Shown: positions 58,520 through 64,000 of the stretch, in pieces
How the letters are laid out: every line of letters begins with the position of its first letter
How positions within the stretch are numbered: the stretch's first letter is position 1
Assembly: GCF_024137025.1 (NCBI RefSeq)
Contig: NZ_JAMYJR010000002.1
Coordinates: 248,001-312,000 of the forward strand
DNA length: 64,000 nucleotides
From: Paractinoplanes aksuensis
GTDB lineage: Bacteria > Actinomycetota > Actinomycetes > Mycobacteriales > Micromonosporaceae
Direction: 5' to 3'
Notes under the pieces: model-generated
Database searches by the model: none
Told to the model about the DNA's origin: nothing
Seen by the model: the letters and a program-made list of their open reading frames with translations, nothing else
Translations under genes and position numbers: made by a program

Positions 58520-59718
58520 GTCGGAACCTCCACGCGTACCCGGAAACCCGGCCCGTCCTCGCGGGCGCCGGCCACCAACCGCCCGCCCACCGCCTCGGCC
58601 CGCCGCCGAAGCCCCGCCAGCCCCTGCCCACCGACCCGAGACCCGCTCACCGAAGACCCTCCCGGACCCCGCACGGCGGCCGGGAGCCCGGCCACGGACG
58701 CGCCATCGGTATCGAGGCCCGCGATGACACGCTCGCGGGCGAAGGGCCCGTCGTCGAGGATCTCCACACAGCTCGGGGTGATCTGTACGCGTACGTGCCG
58801 GGCCCCGCTGTGCCGCACGACGTTGGTGACGGCCTCGCGGATCGTCCAGGCGAACAGCTCCCGGTTGCGGGTCGGCACCTCGTCGGCTGCCCCCGGTAAC
58901 TCCGCCTCCACGTTGGCCGCCGCCAGGGCCTCCCGCGCGGCCGCGATCTCCCCCGGCAGCGAGATGCCCCGCACCCCCAGCGCCGTGGTCCGCACATCGG
59001 CCAGGGCGTCGCGGGCCAGGGCCTCCAGATCGGCCAGCTCCTTGCGGGCCCGGTCCAGATCGACGTCGAGCAGCCGCTGAGCCAGCTCGGCCTTCACCGT
59101 GACCACGGTCAGCGAATGCCCGAGGATGTCGTGCAGGTCGGCCGCGATCCGGGCACGCTCGTCGGCCACCGCCCGCTCCGAGAGTTCCCGCTGCGCCGCC
59201 ATGAGCCGGCGCTGCCGTTCCCCGGCCACCCGGATCCCGTACGTGGCCAGCGAACCCAGCACCACGGCCAGCCCGTACCCACGGTCGGACCAGCCCTCGA
59301 CGAACCGGGGGGCGGCCTCGGCCCCCACGAACAGGACCACCGCCAGCGGCACCGACTGCGGCACCGGCAGGTTCATCATGGCCAGCGCGGCCACGTAGAC
59401 CAGGCAGGCCAGCGCCTGATCGCCCGCGCCCGGCACCTGCAACCCGAACAGGGCCAGCAACAGCGTGATACCCAGCCACACCCGTACGGTGTTGCGTCCC
59501 GCCGACAGACGCCGCCCGCGGGCCACCAGGAACAGATAGCCGGCGGCGAACAGGGCGACCGCGGTCAGGCCGGTGACCTGCCAGTACATGTTCGGCTGCT
59601 CGCGCAGCGCCCCGACCGTGCCGCCGAGGTAGAACAGCCAGACGGCGGCGAACGTCCACCCCAAGCGCGGTGGGCCGCCCGTCGCCGTCGCCTTCATACC
59701 GAGGAACTTACGGCTCAT
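58516..59718 (-). CDS. Sensor histidine kinase (HPK7, DesK/LiaS-like)
   Basis: A 400-residue membrane kinase with about five N-terminal helices (residues 20-145) and no extracellular domain. DHp motif DERARIAADLHDILGHSLTV holds the phosphorylated His; the ATPase domain has RNRELFAWTIREAVTNVVRH (N box), a DDGPF G1 box and GGQGLAGLRRRAEAVGG. Start ATG 59718 overlaps the permease stop (ATGA); ATG 59697 is possible. It probably senses a membrane or cell-envelope signal related to the ABC transporter. Confidence 0.92.
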   Translation of the reverse strand: MSRKFLGMKATATGGPPRLGWTFAAVWLFYLGGTVGALREQPNMYWQVTGLTAVALFAAGYLFLVARGRRLSAGRNTVRVWLGITLLLALFGLQVPGAGDQALACLVYVAALAMMNLPVPQSVPLAVVLFVGAEAAPRFVEGWSDRGYGLAVVLGSLATYGIRVAGERQRRLMAAQRELSERAVADERARIAADLHDILGHSLTVVTVKAELAQRLLDVDLDRARKELADLEALARDALADVRTTALGVRGISLPGEIAAAREALAAANVEAELPGAADEVPTRNRELFAWTIREAVTNVVRHSGARHVRVQITPSCVEILDDGPFARERVIAGLDTDGASVAGLPAAVRGPGGSSVSGSRVGGQGLAGLRRRAEAVGGRLVAGAREDGPGFRVRVEVPT

Positions 59719-60493
59719 ACGCGGGCGGTGTCCCGCCGGAACCGCCACATCGCGCCCGCCGCGAACAGGGCCGTCCACACGACCACGTTGAGCACGGCCA
59801 GCCACAGGTTGCCGTCGTGGGTCAGCGGGTAGCGGGCGATCTCCCCGACCCCGTACACCGGGGTGAACTTGGCGATCGTGGCGAAGGTCGGCCCGAACTG
59901 GTCCAGCGGCACGAAAAGCCCACCGGCGAACGAGAGCACGGCCAGCACCGGCCCGAGGATCTGCATCACGTTCTCGCTGGGCAGCAGGTAGCCCATGAAC
60001 AGGCCGAACGCGGCGAACACGAGCGCGCACACCCAGGCCAGAAGACCACAGAGCACCCACGCGTACGCCGGCAGCTGCGCCCCCGAGAAGGCCCCGACCA
60101 CAAACGCGACAGCCACGGACACGGCACCGATGATCATGGCGAGGACCAGTTTCACGGCGACGTAGGCGGCCGGGCGCAGCGGGGTCAGCCGCAGCTGCCG
60201 GCTCCACCCGGCGGCCCGCTCGACCGACACCATGGCGCCGCCCGAGGTGGTGGCCAGCATCGCCCCGTACACGGCCATGCTGATCAGGATGTAGCCGGTG
60301 AGGTTGCCCCCGCCGATCTGCTCGGTCTTGTACGAGCTGCTCGTGCCGAACAGCAGGAAGAACACCGCCGGCATGATGAAGGTGAACACGACCGTCCGGC
60401 GGTTGCGCAGCATCCGGCGCAGCTCGAGCCGGATCATGCCCGGGGTGAACCCGCCGAGCTTCGGCAACGAACGCTGCGGGACAGCAAAAGTGG

Positions 60494-60497
<4 letters not shown>
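59715..60497 (-). CDS. ABC-2 type transporter permease
   Basis: A 260-residue membrane protein with six helices. The N-terminal LRRMLRNRRTVVFTFIMPAV and later GGAMVSVERAAGWSRQLRLT, LSFAGGLFVPLDQFGPTFAT blocks are typical ABC-2 (DrrB-like) exporters. It is coupled to the ATPase upstream and the kinase downstream by four-base overlaps. Likely exports a lipid or an antimicrobial. Confidence 0.93.
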
Positions 60498-61414
<917 letters not shown>

Positions 61415-61537
61415 GCGTTCATCGTCGGCCGACGGCCGGGCCGGACGCGCTGTCACGCGTCACGACCCGGCCGTGACATTCGTCAGGGGCGACCGGCCCC
61501 GACCGGTTCCTCGGCACGCTCGCCGGGGCTCGGGATG

Positions 61538-61643
61538 CGGGTCACCAGGAACACCTGATAGTCCATGGCCAGGCCGAACACGATGATTTCTCGCTGATGT
61601 CGGAGTTCAGGGCGGTCGTGCCGGTCACGCCCAGCACCCCGGG
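61538..61643 (-). pseudogene. Deleted partial copy of MMPL transporter gene
   Basis: Minus-strand bases 61538-61586 match 62640-62687 of the MMPL gene (coding VFGLAMDYQVFLVTR) and 61587-61643 match 62924-62980 (coding GVLGVTGTTALNSDISEK). The 236 bases between these parts in the intact gene are missing. It is a duplicated fragment with a clean internal deletion, about 1.1 kb from the source. Confidence 0.85.
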
Positions 61644-61720
61644 CACTGGTCAGCCCGGGCGACCGGCTCGACGCCGGATAGCCTCTGGCGCCGGGCCGCC
61701 CGAACCACCAGAATGCGGCG

Positions 61721-62245
61721 ATGGACCCGACGCACAGCGCCCTGATCGTCGCCGTCGCCGAGGCCGAGCCCGTCGTGGCCGCCCACCGCGACCGCCTCGA
61801 CCTGGCCGCCTCGTGGGGGGTGCCCGCGCACATCACGGTCTGCTACCCGTTCCTGCCGCCGGCCGCGATCGACGAGCACGTGCTGGCCGGGCTGCGCCAG
61901 GCCGCGTCCGGGGTGCCCGCGTTCTTCTGCACGCTCGCCGACATCGGCTGGTTCGGCGAACGGGTCGTGTGGCTCGGCCCCGACCCGGCCCACCCGTTCC
62001 AGGCGCTGACCGCGGCCGTCACCGCCCGGTTCCCGGCCGCCCGGCCCTACGACGGCCTCTACGACGAGGTCGTGCCCCACCTGACCATCGGGCACGACCA
62101 TCCCCCGGCCGACCTGAAGGCCGCCGCCGGCGCGATCGCCGAACACCTGCCGATCCACGCCCGCGTCACCAGCATGCGCCTGGCCGTCGGCATCCCCGGC
62201 CCGGGCACACCCTGGTCAACCCTGGAGGAGTTCGCGCTCGGCTGA
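61721..62245 (+). CDS. 2'-5' RNA ligase (2H phosphoesterase) family protein
   Basis: A 174-residue protein with the two catalytic His motifs of 2H phosphoesterases: HITVCYPF (about residues 36-43) and HLTIGHD (about 124-130). The N-terminal SALIVAVAEAEPVVAAHRDR and C-terminal STLEEFALG complete the fold. Members act on cyclic phosphates of RNA or small nucleotides. Its last 30 bases overlap the MMPL gene on the other strand. Confidence 0.88.
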   Translation: MDPTHSALIVAVAEAEPVVAAHRDRLDLAASWGVPAHITVCYPFLPPAAIDEHVLAGLRQAASGVPAFFCTLADIGWFGERVVWLGPDPAHPFQALTAAVTARFPAARPYDGLYDEVVPHLTIGHDHPPADLKAAAGAIAEHLPIHARVTSMRLAVGIPGPGTPWSTLEEFALG

Positions 62246-64000
62246 GGGCGACCCGTCGGCCACCACCGGCTCCGGGTCGGCCTCCGGCTCGGCGTGGGTC
62301 GCCCCCGGCCGCCGGTCGAGCAGGCGGGTCAGCTTCTCGCCCTCCACGTCGACGTCGGGCAGCACCCGGTCCAGCCAGCGCGGCAACCACCAGGCGGCGT
62401 TGCCCAGCAGCACCATCACCGCCGGCACCAGGATCATCCGCACCACCACGGCGTCGAACAGCACGGCCATGCCCAGCCCGAACCCGATCGACTTGATCAC
62501 CGCTTCCGGGCCGAGCATGAACCCGAAGAACACACTCATCATGATCAACGCGGCCGCGGTGACGACCCGGGCCCCGTGCCGGAAACCGCTGACCACCGCG
62601 TCACGGGCGCTCAGACCGTGCACGAAGTCCTCGCGCATCCGGGTCACCAGGAACACCTGGTAGTCCATGGCCAGGCCGAACACGATGCCGATGAGCAGGA
62701 TGGGCAGGAAGCTGATGATCGGCCCGTTCTGGATCAGCCCGATCCGGTCGGCCTGCCAGCCCCACTGGAACACCGCGACCACCGCCCCGAACGTGGCCGC
62801 CACCGACAGCAGGAACCCCGCGGTCGCCGTCAACGGCACCAGCACCGACCGGAACACCAGGGCCAGAAGCACAAAAGCCAGACCCACAACCAGAATCAGG
62901 TACGGGATCAGGGCGCCCGCCAATTTCTCGCTGATGTCCAGATTGACGGCGGTGGTGCCGGTGACACCCAGCACCCCGGGGACCGCGCGCAGCCGGTGCA
63001 CGAGGTCCTCGGTGGCCCGGTCGCTCGGGCCGGTGGTCGGGACGACCGTGATGATCGACGTGTCCCCGGCGACGTTGGTCGCGGGCGCGCTGACCACGGC
63101 GACTCCGGCTATCCCCTCCAGCTTCGTGCCGGGCGTGGCGACCACGGTCAGCGGCCCGTTGAAACCCGGCCCGAAACCGTCGGCCAGCTGGTCGTACGCC
63201 CGCCGGGGGCTGGTGTCGGCGGCCGCGCTGCCGTCGGTCGGCAACCCCAGCCGCAGGTCGGCGGCCGGGATCGCGATCACACCGAGACCGATCACCGCGG
63301 CCAGCAGGGCCGGCGCCGGCCGGCGGGCGATCACCCGCACCCACGTCTCGCCCATCGACTTGCGGGCGGTGGTGGCCCGCAGCTTGGCCGGGGTGATCCG
63401 CTCACCGGCGTACGCGAGCAGGGCCGGCAACAGCGTCAGAGCGATCAGGACGGCCACCGCCACCGTGCCCGCGGCCGCCACCCCCATCTGGGTCAGGAAC
63501 GGGATCCCGGCCACGGCCAGCCCCGACAAGGCGATGATCACCGTGAGCCCGGCGAACACCACGGCGTTGCCGGCCGTACCCACCGCCCGCCCGGCCGCCT
63601 CGGGCGCGTCCCGGCCCGCCCGCAGCTCGGTGCGGTAGCGCGACACGATGAACAGCGCGTAGTCGATGGCCACGGCCAGCCCCAGCATCATGGCCAGCGA
63701 CGAGGTCGTGCCCGACAGCTCGGTGAACCGGGTCGCGATGCCGATCCCGGCGAACCCCAGCGCCACCCCGATGATCGCGGTCAGCAGCGGCAACCCGGCC
63801 GCCACCAGTGACCCGAACGTGACGAGCAGGACGACGGCGGCGATCACCACCCCGAACACCTCACCGATCGGGGCGTGCCCGGAGGCCTGCACGGCGTCCC
63901 CGCCGACCTCGGCGATCAGCCCCTCGGCCCGCGCCCACATCACCGCGTCGTCCAGGCCCTGCCGGGCCGCGCCGGTCAGTCCGCTCGGCGGCACGCTATA
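62216..64000 (-). CDS. MMPL/RND family transporter (N-terminus beyond window)
   Basis: 595 residues of a resistance-nodulation-division type membrane protein are visible, read in frame to the window edge (…TAT AGC GTG), so the true start lies outside. About 11 helices flank an external loop domain (residues 250-365). Key blocks: GLAVAIDYALFIVSRYRTEL, GIVFGLAMDYQVFLVTRMRE (with the proton-relay Asp-Tyr pair in each half). MMPL proteins export lipids or siderophores in mycobacteria; substrate here unknown. The C-terminal 50 residues are charged and likely cytosolic. Confidence 0.93.
   Translation of the reverse strand, partial: YSVPPSGLTGAARQGLDDAVMWARAEGLIAEVGGDAVQASGHAPIGEVFGVVIAAVVLLVTFGSLVAAGLPLLTAIIGVALGFAGIGIATRFTELSGTTSSLAMMLGLAVAIDYALFIVSRYRTELRAGRDAPEAAGRAVGTAGNAVVFAGLTVIIALSGLAVAGIPFLTQMGVAAAGTVAVAVLIALTLLPALLAYAGERITPAKLRATTARKSMGETWVRVIARRPAPALLAAVIGLGVIAIPAADLRLGLPTDGSAAADTSPRRAYDQLADGFGPGFNGPLTVVATPGTKLEGIAGVAVVSAPATNVAGDTSIITVVPTTGPSDRATEDLVHRLRAVPGVLGVTGTTAVNLDISEKLAGALIPYLILVVGLAFVLLALVFRSVLVPLTATAGFLLSVAATFGAVVAVFQWGWQADRIGLIQNGPIISFLPILLIGIVFGLAMDYQVFLVTRMREDFVHGLSARDAVVSGFRHGARVVTAAALIMMSVFFGFMLGPEAVIKSIGFGLGMAVLFDAVVVRMILVPAVMVLLGNAAWWLPRWLDRVLPDVDVEGEKLTRLLDRRPGATHAEPEADPEPVVADGSPSAERELLQG

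Overview
The window is about 72 percent GC, densely coded, uses many GTG and TTG starts, and carries families typical of Actinomycetota: an IdeR-era style absence of AT-rich promoters, SigE-family sigma factor, maleylpyruvate isomerase domain, DUF5999, DUF6319, LuxR ATPase regulators, SAM-IV and guanidine-III riboswitches. A whiG/fliA-type sigma factor and the overall family mix fit a Micromonosporaceae genome such as Actinoplanes, but that assignment is an inference. No rRNA, tRNA, CRISPR array or phage structural gene was seen.

Layout. 0-9 kb: housekeeping and small regulatory genes (DUF5999, pabB, a RibD-type reductase, a membrane protein/SigE-family sigma pair, def, TetR, an orphan Imm51 immunity gene, a histidine phosphatase, an XRE regulator divergent from a short-chain dehydrogenase). 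9-16 kb: a double VOC protein back to back with a TadA-like deaminase, then a three-gene minus-strand operon of two IucA/IucC siderophore synthetases and a PLP decarboxylase. 16-24 kb: CadD transporter, ABC-F protein with a possible leader peptide, tyrosine recombinase, uppP, DUF3626, an LPXTG-type surface protein, Nudix. 24-27 kb: two paralogous YtrA-like GntR regulators, a membrane protein and an MFS transporter around a perfect 19-bp inverted repeat. 27-34 kb: a dynamin-like GTPase pair with a small acidic protein, divergent from a large LuxR regulator and a second HTH protein. 34-41 kb: single metabolic genes (arylamine acetyltransferase, methyltransferase, kinases, acyltransferase, DUF6319, hydrolase).

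41-45 kb is the most distinctive part. A sugE/gdx guanidinium exporter sits behind a guanidine-III riboswitch; a VOC gene, a two-gene SMR transporter pair, a GNAT acetyltransferase and a small unknown protein are packed next to it, followed by a second GNAT gene behind a SAM-IV riboswitch. 45-48 kb is a gene-poor scar: an inverted fragment of a tyrosine recombinase, a decayed coding region, an intact recombinase with an AT-rich and probably leaderless promoter, then empty sequence.

48-64 kb: ohrR-ohr peroxide defence, GNAT, an endonuclease/exonuclease/phosphatase protein, a 29-residue membrane peptide in front of a haem-degrading-domain protein, an epimerase, threonine dehydratase, a hydrolase/unknown/kinase chain, an MFS-TetR efflux pair with palindromic operators, a FliA/WhiG-type sigma factor, an ABC transporter plus two-component system operon, a 2'-5' RNA ligase family protein, and an MMPL transporter that runs off the right edge and has a deleted partial copy nearby.
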